Shown here one piece after another: positions 35,024 to 44,869 of a stretch of DNA of 64,000 nucleotides; the first letter of the stretch is position 1; the number at the start of each line of letters is the position of its first letter. The stretch covers positions 1,105,501 through 1,169,500 of the forward strand of contig NZ_CP135162.1 of NCBI RefSeq assembly GCF_001940165.2. The letters run 5' to 3'. The notes under the pieces are model-generated. The model was not told the DNA's origin. It was given only the letters and a program-made list of their open reading frames with translations, and searched no databases. The position numbers and the translations under genes were made by a program. This DNA comes from Roseburia sp. 831b. GTDB taxonomy: Bacteria; Bacillota; Clostridia; Lachnospirales; Lachnospiraceae.

Positions 35024-35045
35024 ATAAGACATTTGAGGAATTACG

Positions 35046-36707
35046 ATGAAGAAAAAAGAAGGAAGTAGTTCGAATTTTCTAGTACAAGGATCCATTCTGG
35101 CAATGGCATCCATTATAAGCCGTATCATAGGATTGGTATATCGTATCCCACTCACCAAGATTATTGGTGATGTGGGAAATGATTATTATGGATGCGCCTT
35201 TGAAATATACAATATTCTGCTGATTATTTCGTCTTACAGTCTGCCTTTGGCAGTATCGAAACTTGTATCCGCGGAACTTGCAAAAGGAAGACGCAACAAC
35301 GTTTATCGGACGTTAAAATGTGCGTTTTTGTTTGCAACAATATCCGGTGTGATTGCAGGTTTCGTTCTGTTTTTTGGCGCAGAATTTATTACATCAAGAA
35401 TTATGAAAACACCTTACAGTGTATTTGCTGTTAAGATTTTAGCACCAACCCTGCTTGTGGTTGCTATCTTAGGTGTCCTGCGTGGCTTTTTCCAAGGACT
35501 TGGAACCATGATGCCAAGTGCAATTTCCCAGATTTTGGAACAGGTTGCGAATGCCGTTGTGAGTGTATGGGCTGCCTATGTTCTCGTTTCCTATGGAAGC
35601 AAAGTAGGTGCGATTCTTGGAAATGAAACCGAATACCGGGCAGCTTATGGTGCTGCAGGCGGTACCCTTGGAACGAATGTTGGTGCTCTTGTTGCGCTGC
35701 TTTTTGTCCTCCTTGTGTTTCTCCTTTACCAAAAGGCATACAAACGTCAGATGAGGCGTGCCAGGAACCGCGATGTCAGTTCCTATCAGGAGACGTTTCG
35801 GATTTTAATCATAACGGTGATTCCAGTGCTGCTTAGCACAGCAATTTACAATTGTAGTTCTATTATCGATCAGGCTTTGTTTAAAAACATTGCCACTGCA
35901 CAAGGATACTCTGCCGATGAGATTAGTATCTGGTGGGGAAAATACAGCGGAAAATACAAAACGTTAATCAATGTGCCAATTTCGATTGCGTCTGCACTTG
36001 CGGCGTCGTCTGTTCCAATGTTGACGGCAGCGTACACAAGCGGGAAAAGAGAACTGGTGAAAACGCAGATTTATACCGCGATTCGTTTTATTATGATAGT
36101 TGCATTTCCGTGTACCGTTGGAATGGCAGTGTTGGCGTCACCGATTTTACAGCTTCTGTTTCGTGATGATTCGATGCTTGCGGCAAGCATGTTATGGTCT
36201 GGAGCAGTCTCGATTCTGTTCTTTTCCGTATCGACCTTATCGAACGGCTTATTACAGGGAATCAATCGTATGAAAGAACCTGTAAAAAATGCAATTATTG
36301 CGTTAGTGCTTCATATTATTTTGCTCTGTGCAATGATGTACTGGCTGAAATGGAACATCTATGCGGTTATTTTTTCAAATGCAGCATTTGGTCTTTTCAT
36401 GTGCATCTTAAACGACCACTCCGTAAAAAAATACAGCGGATATCGTTCTAAGATAAAGAAAACGATTTTGCTTCCGGCAGTTTCTTCACTCATTATGGGT
36501 GGAGCAGTATGGCTTGTTTATTTTCTGCTTCAAAAAGCATTTGCAAACAACACGGTTTCCACTTTGTCTGCAATCGTTGTGGGAATCATCGTCTATCTGG
36601 TTGTCATGCTCTTGTTACGGGGCATGGATGAGGAAGACTTAGAACGTCTGCCAAAGGGCGGGAAAATCATTGCACTTGCCAAAAAATTGCATCTGATTCG
36701 CCTTTAA
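35046..36707 (+). CDS. Polysaccharide/lipid flippase, SpoVB/MurJ-like (MOP superfamily)
   Basis: A 553-residue protein with about 14 hydrophobic helices of the MOP exporter superfamily. The N terminus (NFLVQGSILAMASIISRIIGLVYRIPLTKIIGD) and the length match the SpoVB/YtgP group, which flips lipid-linked wall precursors during sporulation or growth. Which of these roles applies cannot be told from sequence. It follows the DUF3048 gene by 22 bases. Confidence 0.9.
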   Translation: MKKKEGSSSNFLVQGSILAMASIISRIIGLVYRIPLTKIIGDVGNDYYGCAFEIYNILLIISSYSLPLAVSKLVSAELAKGRRNNVYRTLKCAFLFATISGVIAGFVLFFGAEFITSRIMKTPYSVFAVKILAPTLLVVAILGVLRGFFQGLGTMMPSAISQILEQVANAVVSVWAAYVLVSYGSKVGAILGNETEYRAAYGAAGGTLGTNVGALVALLFVLLVFLLYQKAYKRQMRRARNRDVSSYQETFRILIITVIPVLLSTAIYNCSSIIDQALFKNIATAQGYSADEISIWWGKYSGKYKTLINVPISIASALAASSVPMLTAAYTSGKRELVKTQIYTAIRFIMIVAFPCTVGMAVLASPILQLLFRDDSMLAASMLWSGAVSILFFSVSTLSNGLLQGINRMKEPVKNAIIALVLHIILLCAMMYWLKWNIYAVIFSNAAFGLFMCILNDHSVKKYSGYRSKIKKTILLPAVSSLIMGGAVWLVYFLLQKAFANNTVSTLSAIVVGIIVYLVVMLLLRGMDEEDLERLPKGGKIIALAKKLHLIRL

Positions 36708-36754
36708 ATAGAATAAAATCCAAAAAAATGCAAATACTATCTGTGGTGATGTAA

Positions 36755-37126
36755 ATGAAAAAAACAGTAGTGATTTGCATTTTTTGCGTTCTGATTCTAG
36801 GCGGCATTTTATTTGCCGGGTATCAAATCCAGAACGAAAAGGATGAAAAATTTTATCAAACAAAAGACGCCGTGCAAAACGAAGAAGCGAAAAAACAAGA
36901 AGAAAAAATGACCGAGAGCATGCAGATACAAGAACCATACCAGTATATTATGTTTGAACGGGATGGATACCTCGTCGTCTATGAAAAAGACGGAAAAACC
37001 GTTTATTTTGAGAGTCATATCCCTTATGATGTCCTCTCAAAAGAACAACAGGAAGAGGTTTGCTCCGGCAAGAAATTTTCTTCGATAGAAGCCGTATATG
37101 ATTTTCTGGAAAACTATTCAAGCTAA
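36755..37126 (+). CDS. Small anchored protein with BofC-like C-terminal region
   Basis: A 123-residue protein with an N-terminal signal anchor (about 4-23), a Lys/Glu/Gln-rich stalk and a C-terminal module: YQYIMFERDGYLVVYEKDG, then the stretch YDVLSKEQQEEV. The latter resembles the C-terminal domain of BofC, the forespore regulator of pro-sigma-K processing, but full BofC is longer. A weak GGTGATG precedes the ATG. It lies beside sporulation-related genes. Assignment to the family is tentative. Confidence 0.65.
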   Translation: MKKTVVICIFCVLILGGILFAGYQIQNEKDEKFYQTKDAVQNEEAKKQEEKMTESMQIQEPYQYIMFERDGYLVVYEKDGKTVYFESHIPYDVLSKEQQEEVCSGKKFSSIEAVYDFLENYSS

Positions 37127-37205
37127 CGGAAAAAGGGCAATTCAACATTGAATGTTTTCTTTTGGTGTGCTAAAATTGACCATGGTATTTAAGGAGAATA
37201 GAAGA

Positions 37206-38486
37206 TTGAACCAAAAGAAACAAAAAGATTATGACGTTTTAATCATTGGTGGAGGCGCTTCGGGTCTTGTCGCTGCAATCAGTGCTGCAAGATGTGGAGC
37301 AAAGACCGTGATTTTAGAACACATGGATCGTGTTGGAAAAAAGATTTTAGCGACCGGAAACGGTAAATGTAATTATACAAATAGTAAGCAGGGGATTGCA
37401 AAGTATCGTGGCGATGACCCTGCATTTGTACTGCCTGTTTTTGAGCAGTTTGGCTTTGAGGAGACCGTAACATTTTTTGAGGAGCTTGGTATTTCCCCGA
37501 AAATTAAGAATGGTTATTATTATCCGGCAAGCGAACAGGCTGCATCTGTGCTAGACGTTTTACGCATGGAATTATCCTATCAAAAGGTTGCGATTGAGAC
37601 AGACTGTACGATAACTTCCATTTCCAAAAAGAAGGATGGATTCGAAGTTTCAACCAATCTTGGTTGTTTTTGCGCAAAAAAGATATTATTTTCGACCGGA
37701 TTAAAGGCTTCTCCAAAATCAGGAAGTGACGGAAGCGCAATTCCATATATTGAAAAATTAGGACATCATTTTGCAGATATTGTGCCAGCACTCGTGCAAT
37801 TGCAGGGAAAACAGCCATTTTTCAAGGCTCTTGCAGGAATTCGTGCAGAAATTCAGGCAAATTTATACATAGATGGCGCTTTTTCGACAAGTGAATCCGG
37901 GGAACTTCAATTAACGGATTTTGGTGTGTCCGGAATCCCTATTTTTCAGTTGAGCCGATTTGCATCCAAAGCATTAAAGCAGAAAAAAGAGGTCTACATA
38001 CTTTTAGATTTTCAGCCAAGTCTTGGAAAGAAAGCCTTAAAACAACTGCTATCCGAGCGGATGCATTTGTTTGGGAAAAACAAGACGGCGGAGGAAAGTC
38101 TGATTGGTCTTTTTCACAAAAAATTAATTCCGGTTTTGTTAAAAGAAAGCCAGATTGCACTGCATGTTCCGGCAAAAGATGTGACAGAATCACAGCTTGA
38201 TTTGCTTTCGAACACCATAAAAAAACTGCGTGTAGATGTAATTGGAACGAAATCGTTTGAGCAGGCACAGGTTTGCGCCGGCGGTGTCAAAACCGCAGAA
38301 ATTGATTCAAAAACATTGGAATCGAAAGTGTTTCCCGGTGTTTACTTTGCAGGGGAAGTCATTGATATCGATGGAACCTGTGGCGGATATAACTTGCAGT
38401 GGGCATGGTCAAGCGGTTACGTTGCCGGAAAACATATGGCAGAAGCAGTGTCTGCAAATGAAAAAGCGGGCTTAGGAAAGGCATAG
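37206..38486 (+). CDS. FAD-dependent oxidoreductase, HI0933/BaiN-like family
   Basis: A 426-residue flavoprotein. The TTG at 37206 is preferred because AAGGAG lies 9 bases before it; upstream ATGs at 37152 and 37182 lack sites. The FAD-binding VLIIGGGASGLVAAISAARCG is at the N terminus, followed by GNGKCNYTN and, at the C terminus, GVYFAGEVIDIDGTCGGYNLQWAWSSG. Members include YtfP of Bacillus and BaiN of clostridia; the substrate of this one is unknown. The following gene encodes a second flavoprotein and the genes are nearly contiguous. Confidence 0.88.
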   Translation: MNQKKQKDYDVLIIGGGASGLVAAISAARCGAKTVILEHMDRVGKKILATGNGKCNYTNSKQGIAKYRGDDPAFVLPVFEQFGFEETVTFFEELGISPKIKNGYYYPASEQAASVLDVLRMELSYQKVAIETDCTITSISKKKDGFEVSTNLGCFCAKKILFSTGLKASPKSGSDGSAIPYIEKLGHHFADIVPALVQLQGKQPFFKALAGIRAEIQANLYIDGAFSTSESGELQLTDFGVSGIPIFQLSRFASKALKQKKEVYILLDFQPSLGKKALKQLLSERMHLFGKNKTAEESLIGLFHKKLIPVLLKESQIALHVPAKDVTESQLDLLSNTIKKLRVDVIGTKSFEQAQVCAGGVKTAEIDSKTLESKVFPGVYFAGEVIDIDGTCGGYNLQWAWSSGYVAGKHMAEAVSANEKAGLGKA

Positions 38487-38494
38487 TTACAAAT

Positions 38495-40090
38495 ATGATA
38501 CGAATCAACCAAATCAAATTGCCAATCGAACACGAAAAAAGTGCATTACCTGGCAAGATTGCAAAGGCTCTTAAAATTTCAAAAGAGCAGATAAAAGAGT
38601 ATGAGATTGTAAAAAAATCGATTGATGCGCGAAAAAAGCCGGAACTATCTTTGGTTTACTCCGTCAATGTAAGCGTAGAGCACGAAGAGAAAGTTCTAAA
38701 GCATCTTCACGACCGGAATATTACCCCTATCATTCCAAAAGAATATCATATTCTCAAAATTAATTATGAGACAAGTGAACCGGTAAGACCCGTTATCATT
38801 GGTGCCGGTCCTGCGGGACTGTTCTGTGCCTATGCGCTTGTGTTAGCTGGTTTAAAACCGCTTGTTCTTGAGCGTGGGAAAAAGGTAGAAGATCGTACAA
38901 CGGATGTCTTAAAGTTCTGGGAGACGGGTGTTTTAGACCCATCTTCGAATGTACAGTTTGGGGAGGGCGGTGCCGGAACTTTTTCGGATGGAAAATTAAA
39001 TACACTGGTCAAAGATCCCATTGGGCGCAATCGTTTTGTATTAGAGACATTTGTAAAATTCGGTGCGCCGGAAAAGATTTTGTATGAGAATAAGCCACAC
39101 ATTGGAACGGATATTTTATCTGTTGTGATTGCAAATATGCGAAATTTCATGACAGAGCATGGAGCGATGTTTCGCTTTGAAACCTGTGTGACGGATTTTC
39201 GTTTTGAACAAGGATGCCTGTGTGCCCTGGAGCTAAACCACGCCGAATGGATTGATGCAACTACATGCGTACTTGCAATCGGTCACAGTGCCAGAGACAC
39301 ATTTAAAGTATTGTATAAACACCAGTTTGAGATGGAGGCAAAATCATTTGCCGTTGGATTCCGTGTGGAACATCCGCAGGAGATGATGAACAAGACCCAG
39401 TATGGCGATTTGTACTGGGATAAGCTTCCAGCAGCGCCTTATAAGGTGACCGCAAACTTAGAGAATGGCAGAGGTGTTTATTCCTTTTGTATGTGTCCGG
39501 GTGGATATGTCGTCAATGCCTCCTCGATGGAAGGACATCTTGCGGTAAATGGCATGAGTTACTCTGACCGAAACAGTAAGAATGCAAACAGTGCAATTAT
39601 CGTATCGGTGACACCAGACGATTTCCCGGGAGTTGGACCTCTTAGCGGGGTTGCCTTCCAGATGGAATTAGAAAAGAAAGCCCACGAGCTTTGCAATGGA
39701 AAAATTCCACAGCAGTTGTTTGGCGATTACTGCAAAAACCAGGCATCCACTTCTTATGGGACATTTTCTTCCATGACAAAGGGAGCGCGCGCCTTTTGCA
39801 ATTTAAGAGGATTGCTTTCGGATGAGATGGAAGCATCCTTTATCGAGGGGATGCACCATTTTTCAAAAGCAATCAAAGATTTTGACAGAGAAGATGCGAT
39901 TCTTAGCGGCATAGAAAGCAGAACTTCCTCACCGGTAAGAATTACAAGAGATGCAAATTTTATGGCAAATTACAAAGGTGTCTATCCTTGCGGAGAGGGC
40001 GCCGGTTACGCAGGCGGTATCACATCCGCTGCGATGGACGGATTAAAAGTAGCAGAAGCAATTAGAAAGAACGAACAGGAAAGGCAATAG
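38495..40090 (+). CDS. FAD-dependent protein (COG2509 family)
   Basis: A 531-residue flavoprotein. An N-terminal domain of about 90 residues (with ISKEQIKEYEIVKKSIDARKK) precedes the Rossmann motif PVIIGAGPAGLFCAYAL; later motifs are VQFGEGGAGTFSDGKLNT and the C-terminal YPCGEGAGYAGGITSAAMDG. The family is annotated as NAD(FAD)-utilising dehydrogenases but no reaction is established. It lies 8 bases after the HI0933-like gene and 3 bases before mutS, so all are probably one transcript. Confidence 0.88.
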   Translation: MIRINQIKLPIEHEKSALPGKIAKALKISKEQIKEYEIVKKSIDARKKPELSLVYSVNVSVEHEEKVLKHLHDRNITPIIPKEYHILKINYETSEPVRPVIIGAGPAGLFCAYALVLAGLKPLVLERGKKVEDRTTDVLKFWETGVLDPSSNVQFGEGGAGTFSDGKLNTLVKDPIGRNRFVLETFVKFGAPEKILYENKPHIGTDILSVVIANMRNFMTEHGAMFRFETCVTDFRFEQGCLCALELNHAEWIDATTCVLAIGHSARDTFKVLYKHQFEMEAKSFAVGFRVEHPQEMMNKTQYGDLYWDKLPAAPYKVTANLENGRGVYSFCMCPGGYVVNASSMEGHLAVNGMSYSDRNSKNANSAIIVSVTPDDFPGVGPLSGVAFQMELEKKAHELCNGKIPQQLFGDYCKNQASTSYGTFSSMTKGARAFCNLRGLLSDEMEASFIEGMHHFSKAIKDFDREDAILSGIESRTSSPVRITRDANFMANYKGVYPCGEGAGYAGGITSAAMDGLKVAEAIRKNEQERQ

Positions 40091-40093
40091 AAA

Positions 40094-42742
40094 ATGGCAG
40101 AATATACACCGATGATGCAGCATTATCTGCAGACAAAGGAAGAATATAAGGATTGTATCCTATTTTACCGCTTGGGCGATTTTTACGAAATGTTTTTTGA
40201 GGATGCCATTACCGTATCGAAAGAATTAGAGCTTACGTTAACCGGAAAAAGCTGTGGAATGGAAGAACGTGCACCGATGTGCGGGGTTCCGTTCCACGCC
40301 GTAGAAGGTTATTTGAATAAACTGGTGCAAAAAGGTTACAAGGTTGCCATCTGTGAGCAGGTCGAAGACCCTAAACTTGCAAAAGGAATGGTAAAAAGAG
40401 AAGTGGTGCGTATTGTGACACCTGGAACCAACCTGGATATGCAGGCACTCGATGAATCCAAAAACAATTACATCATGTGCATCACTTATATTGCAGATAA
40501 ATACGGAATTTCCATCGCAGATGTTTCGACCGGAGATTATTACGTGACCGAAGTGGATTCCGAGCGGAAATTAATCGATGAAATCAATAAATTTTCTCCG
40601 TCTGAGATTGTCTGCAACGAAGCTTTTTACATGAGTGGTGTAGACATCGACGATATGAAAAACCGTCTTGGAATCACCATTTATTCTCTCGAATCCTGGT
40701 ATTTCAGTGACGAGTTAGCAGAGACTACCTTAAAAGAACATTTTAAAGTCAATAGCTTAGAGGGTCTTGGACTTCATGACTACGAATGTGGTTTGATTGC
40801 GGCCGGAGCTTTGCTAAAATACCTCTATGAGACTCAGAAGAGAAGCCTAGACCATATCTCTGCGATTCATCCCTATTCAACCGGAAAATATATGATTATC
40901 GACAGTTCTACCAGACGAAATCTAGAACTGGTAGAGACACTTCGTGAAAAACAAAAACGTGGTTCCCTGCTTTGGGTTTTGGATAAGACCAAGACTGCAA
41001 TGGGGGCAAGAATGCTTCGCTCCTATGTCGAACAGCCTTTGATTGATATCGACGAAATCAAAAAACGTCAGGATGCAATTGAAGAAATCAATCAGAATAT
41101 GATTAACCGTGAGGAACTTCGCGAATACTTAAATCCAATCTATGACTTAGAGCGTCTGATTACTAGAGTGACTTATCAGACGGCAAATCCAAGAGATTTG
41201 ATTGCATTCAAAAATTCCATCGGTATGATTCCACCAATCAAAACCTTGCTTGGCGATTTTAAGGGAGAATTGCTTCAGGAGATTCAAGCTGATATGGATT
41301 CCCTGGAGGACATCTATACCCTGATAGATGCCTCGATTCAGGAAGAACCTCCGATTACCATCCGTGAGGGCGGCATTTTAAAAGAAAATTACAGCGAAGA
41401 GATTGACCGTTTCCGAAATGCCAAGACCGAGGGTAAGACCTGGCTTGCAGAGCTAGAGCAAAAGGAGCGGGAGAAAACCGGAATCAAGAACTTAAAAATC
41501 AAATATAACAAAGTTTTTGGCTACTACTTAGAGGTTACCAATTCCTACAAAGAACTTGTACCGGATTACTTTACCAGAAAGCAGACGCTTGCTAACGCAG
41601 AGCGCTATATCACGCCGGAGTTAAAAGAATTAGAGGATATGATTCTTGGTGCGGAGGATAAATTAGTGTCCTTAGAATATGACCTGTTTTGTGAAATCCG
41701 TAACAAAGTCGCCGCAGAGGTGGTCCGTATCCAAAAGACCGCAAAAGCAATTGCAAATCTAGACGTCTTTGTCTCCCTTGCACTTGTGGCAGACCAGAAC
41801 AATTACTGCCGGCCAAAGATGAGTGAAAACGGTGTCATTGACATCAAAAACGGACGCCACCCGGTCGTGGAAAAAATGATTACCAATGATATGTTTATCG
41901 ATAACGATACTTATCTTGACAATGGCAACAATCGGATTGCCATCATCACAGGGCCGAACATGGCAGGAAAGTCCACTTACATGAGACAGACTGCTCTGAT
42001 TGTCCTGATGGCTCAGATTGGAAGCTTTGTGCCTGCAGCCTCCGCAAAAATCGGAATTGTTGACCGCATCTTTACCCGTGTCGGTGCATCCGATGACCTT
42101 GCAAGCGGTCAGAGTACCTTCATGGTCGAAATGACAGAGGTTGCCAATATTCTTCGAAATGCAACCAGCAATTCGCTTTTGATTTTAGATGAAATCGGAC
42201 GCGGAACAAGCACATTCGACGGACTCAGCATTGCGTGGGCAGTGGTCGAGCATATCAGCAATCCAAAGCTGTTAGGCGCCAAAACACTTTTTGCAACACA
42301 TTATCATGAGCTGACCGAGCTAGAAGGCAAACTGAACAATGTACATAATTATTGCATCGCAGTAAAAGAAAAAGGCGATGATATTGTTTTCCTTCGTAAG
42401 ATTGTAAAAGGCGGTGCAGATAAGAGTTATGGTATCCAGGTTGCCAAGCTTGCCGGCGTGCCGGAATCTGTTTTAAACCGTGCCAAAGAGATTGTCGATG
42501 AATTAAGTGCAAACGATATCACAGAGATTGCCAAAAATATTACGGTCGACAACGGCCACACACCGAAAAAGAAAAAAGAGCGGCTCGATGAAGTAGATTT
42601 GACCCAGATGTCCCTTTTTGACACGGTAAGAGACGATGACATCATCAAGGAATTAGAAGAAATCAATCTTGGAAATTTAACACCAATCGAAGCGTTAAAT
42701 AAGCTCTATGAGCTTCAGAACAAACTAAAAAACCGTTGGTAA
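40094..42742 (+). CDS. mutS: DNA mismatch repair protein MutS
   Basis: An 882-residue mismatch-recognition ATPase. The N-terminal domain has the mismatch-contacting Phe-X-Glu (GDFYEMFFEDA), domain III/IV follow, and the C-terminal ATPase has Walker A GPNMAGKSTYMRQTALI, the DLASGQSTFMVEM signature and LLILDEIGRGTSTFDG. A C-terminal tail of about 90 residues carries the tetramerisation-like region. It heads mutL-miaA. Confidence 0.96.
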   Translation: MAEYTPMMQHYLQTKEEYKDCILFYRLGDFYEMFFEDAITVSKELELTLTGKSCGMEERAPMCGVPFHAVEGYLNKLVQKGYKVAICEQVEDPKLAKGMVKREVVRIVTPGTNLDMQALDESKNNYIMCITYIADKYGISIADVSTGDYYVTEVDSERKLIDEINKFSPSEIVCNEAFYMSGVDIDDMKNRLGITIYSLESWYFSDELAETTLKEHFKVNSLEGLGLHDYECGLIAAGALLKYLYETQKRSLDHISAIHPYSTGKYMIIDSSTRRNLELVETLREKQKRGSLLWVLDKTKTAMGARMLRSYVEQPLIDIDEIKKRQDAIEEINQNMINREELREYLNPIYDLERLITRVTYQTANPRDLIAFKNSIGMIPPIKTLLGDFKGELLQEIQADMDSLEDIYTLIDASIQEEPPITIREGGILKENYSEEIDRFRNAKTEGKTWLAELEQKEREKTGIKNLKIKYNKVFGYYLEVTNSYKELVPDYFTRKQTLANAERYITPELKELEDMILGAEDKLVSLEYDLFCEIRNKVAAEVVRIQKTAKAIANLDVFVSLALVADQNNYCRPKMSENGVIDIKNGRHPVVEKMITNDMFIDNDTYLDNGNNRIAIITGPNMAGKSTYMRQTALIVLMAQIGSFVPAASAKIGIVDRIFTRVGASDDLASGQSTFMVEMTEVANILRNATSNSLLILDEIGRGTSTFDGLSIAWAVVEHISNPKLLGAKTLFATHYHELTELEGKLNNVHNYCIAVKEKGDDIVFLRKIVKGGADKSYGIQVAKLAGVPESVLNRAKEIVDELSANDITEIAKNITVDNGHTPKKKKERLDEVDLTQMSLFDTVRDDDIIKELEEINLGNLTPIEALNKLYELQNKLKNRW

Positions 42743-42775
42743 CATCAGACGGTAACCGGAAAAGGAGGAAAGAGA

Positions 42776-44815
42776 ATGCCAGAAATTACATTGCTTAGTC
42801 AGGAAACCATTGATAAAATTGCAGCCGGTGAAGTGATTGAACGACCATCCTCTGTTGTAAAAGAGCTTGTCGAAAATGCAATTGATGCAAAAGCGACCGC
42901 AGTCACCATCGAGATTAAAGAAGGTGGCATCTCTTTTGTCCGTATTACCGACAACGGATGTGGCATCGAAAAAAATCAGGTGCCACTTGCATTTTTGCGT
43001 CATTCCACAAGCAAAATCAAATCCGTAGAAGACTTAATGTGTGTCCACTCCTTAGGCTTCCGTGGTGAGGCACTTTCGAGTATCGCTGCAGTCGCACAGG
43101 TAGAACTTATCACAAAGCCACTCGAAGCCATGACCGGAACACGTTATGTGATTGAAGGTTCCAAAGAAAAAGAGTTAGAGGAGATTGGTGCACCGGATGG
43201 AACTACATTTTTAGTTCGAAATCTGTTTTACAACACACCGGCGCGTAAAAAGTTTTTAAAATCAGCCCCGACGGAGGCAAATTACATCAGTGATCTGGTG
43301 GAACGGCTTGCATTGTCCCACCCGGATATTTCGTTTAAATATATCCAAAACGGGCAGACCAAAATGCACACGTCTGGAAATTCCAACCAAAAGGATTTGA
43401 TTTATCACATCTACGGTCGTGATATTGCGGCATCTTTACTGCCGGTTTCGATTGAAACGCCATACTTTAAGGCAGAGGGATTTATTGGAAAACCAAATGT
43501 ATTTCGTGGGAACCGCACGTTTGAAAATTATTTTATCAATGGAAGATATATCAAAAGTTCGTTGATTGCACGTGCCATCGAGGAAGCATACAAAGGATAT
43601 CTGATGCAGCACCAGTATCCATTTTGCGTGCTTCATTTTACGATGGAACAGGATGAATTAGATGTCAACGTACATCCAACCAAAATGGAACTTCGTTTTG
43701 GCAATCAGGAGGCCATCTATAAAGCGCTCTATGAAGGAATTCGAAACCTTTTGGCGCATAAGGACTTCATCGCGGATGTCCCTGTTGATGAAAAAGAGGA
43801 AAAGGCTAAGAACAAGCCCGCAATCCCGCATGTTCCAGAACCATTTGAAGTACGAAGAATCAATGATATTCGAAAATCAGTAGCCATCGACAGTCCCTAC
43901 GAAAGAAAGTACCCAACGCGCCCGGACCCGGTTTACCGCAATCATAAGCCAGTCGATACGGTAGCGGAGAATAGTACCTATCAGACTGCGGCAAAGGCAC
44001 CGGAGGATGTGGCAAAGCCACTGGAAATAGATACAACTTTGCCAATTCAAAAATCAGTTTCAACAAAATCGTTGTCTGTCTCTGAGTTTCTCGCAAAAAA
44101 AGCAGAGGAAACGAAAAGTATGGACTTACAAAATCAGCCCACAAATTTTGAAACCACATCAAGTGCCTTAGATGAAACAACATACGAACAGCAGGAACTG
44201 GCAGGTCTTAGCAGTCAGTTTTTGACAAAAGATGCAAGGAAAAAGCATAAAATAATAGGGCAGCTGTTTGATACCTACTGGCTGATTGAATATGAGGACA
44301 AGTTGTTTATCATCGACCAGCATGCAGCACATGAAAAGGTATTATATGAAAAAACCATGGCAAAAATCAAAGAAAAATCATTTGATTCCCAGGTTTTAAG
44401 TCCACCCATTATTTTAACTTTACAGCCGCAGGAAGTAGAGATGCTGCAAAAATACAAGGATACGATTGCAACGTTCGGCTATTCTGTCGAGCATTTCGGT
44501 GGAAAAGAATACGCGGTCAATGGAATCCCGGCAGACTTTTCCGGGATTGATGTAAGAACCATGTTTCTTGAAATGCTAGACGATTTTACAACGCTTAGCG
44601 GAAAAGATGGCCCAACTGTCATTTTAGAAAAAGTAGCTTCGATGTCTTGTAAAGCTGCGGTGAAAGGGAATAACCACCTAAGCCGTCCTGAGATTGAGAC
44701 ATTGATTGATGAACTTTTGCAATTGGAAAATCCCTACCATTGTCCGCACGGAAGGCCAACGATTATTTCCATGACCAAATACGAGATTGAAAAGAAATTT
44801 AAACGAATTGTATAA
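42776..44815 (+). CDS. mutL: DNA mismatch repair protein MutL
   Basis: A 679-residue protein. The GHKL ATPase (about 1-330) has AAGEVIERPSSVVKELVENAIDA, DNGCGI and LGFRGEALSSI. A variable linker follows (about 340-480). The C-terminal domain contains DQHAAHEKVLYE, the MutL endonuclease metal motif, and CPHGRPT, so this MutL is of the nicking type expected where MutH is absent. GGAGG lies 8 bases before the ATG. Confidence 0.96.
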   Translation: MPEITLLSQETIDKIAAGEVIERPSSVVKELVENAIDAKATAVTIEIKEGGISFVRITDNGCGIEKNQVPLAFLRHSTSKIKSVEDLMCVHSLGFRGEALSSIAAVAQVELITKPLEAMTGTRYVIEGSKEKELEEIGAPDGTTFLVRNLFYNTPARKKFLKSAPTEANYISDLVERLALSHPDISFKYIQNGQTKMHTSGNSNQKDLIYHIYGRDIAASLLPVSIETPYFKAEGFIGKPNVFRGNRTFENYFINGRYIKSSLIARAIEEAYKGYLMQHQYPFCVLHFTMEQDELDVNVHPTKMELRFGNQEAIYKALYEGIRNLLAHKDFIADVPVDEKEEKAKNKPAIPHVPEPFEVRRINDIRKSVAIDSPYERKYPTRPDPVYRNHKPVDTVAENSTYQTAAKAPEDVAKPLEIDTTLPIQKSVSTKSLSVSEFLAKKAEETKSMDLQNQPTNFETTSSALDETTYEQQELAGLSSQFLTKDARKKHKIIGQLFDTYWLIEYEDKLFIIDQHAAHEKVLYEKTMAKIKEKSFDSQVLSPPIILTLQPQEVEMLQKYKDTIATFGYSVEHFGGKEYAVNGIPADFSGIDVRTMFLEMLDDFTTLSGKDGPTVILEKVASMSCKAAVKGNNHLSRPEIETLIDELLQLENPYHCPHGRPTIISMTKYEIEKKFKRIV

Positions 44816-44869
44816 ACAATCACAATTATTTCAAAAATAATGACAATAGCAGGAAGAAAGGTTTCTACA

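Noticed and set aside
44816..44869. AT-rich hairpin between mutL and miaA as a terminator
   Set aside because: The stem is all A/T with no T-run, and the gene order and short gap suggest cotranscription.
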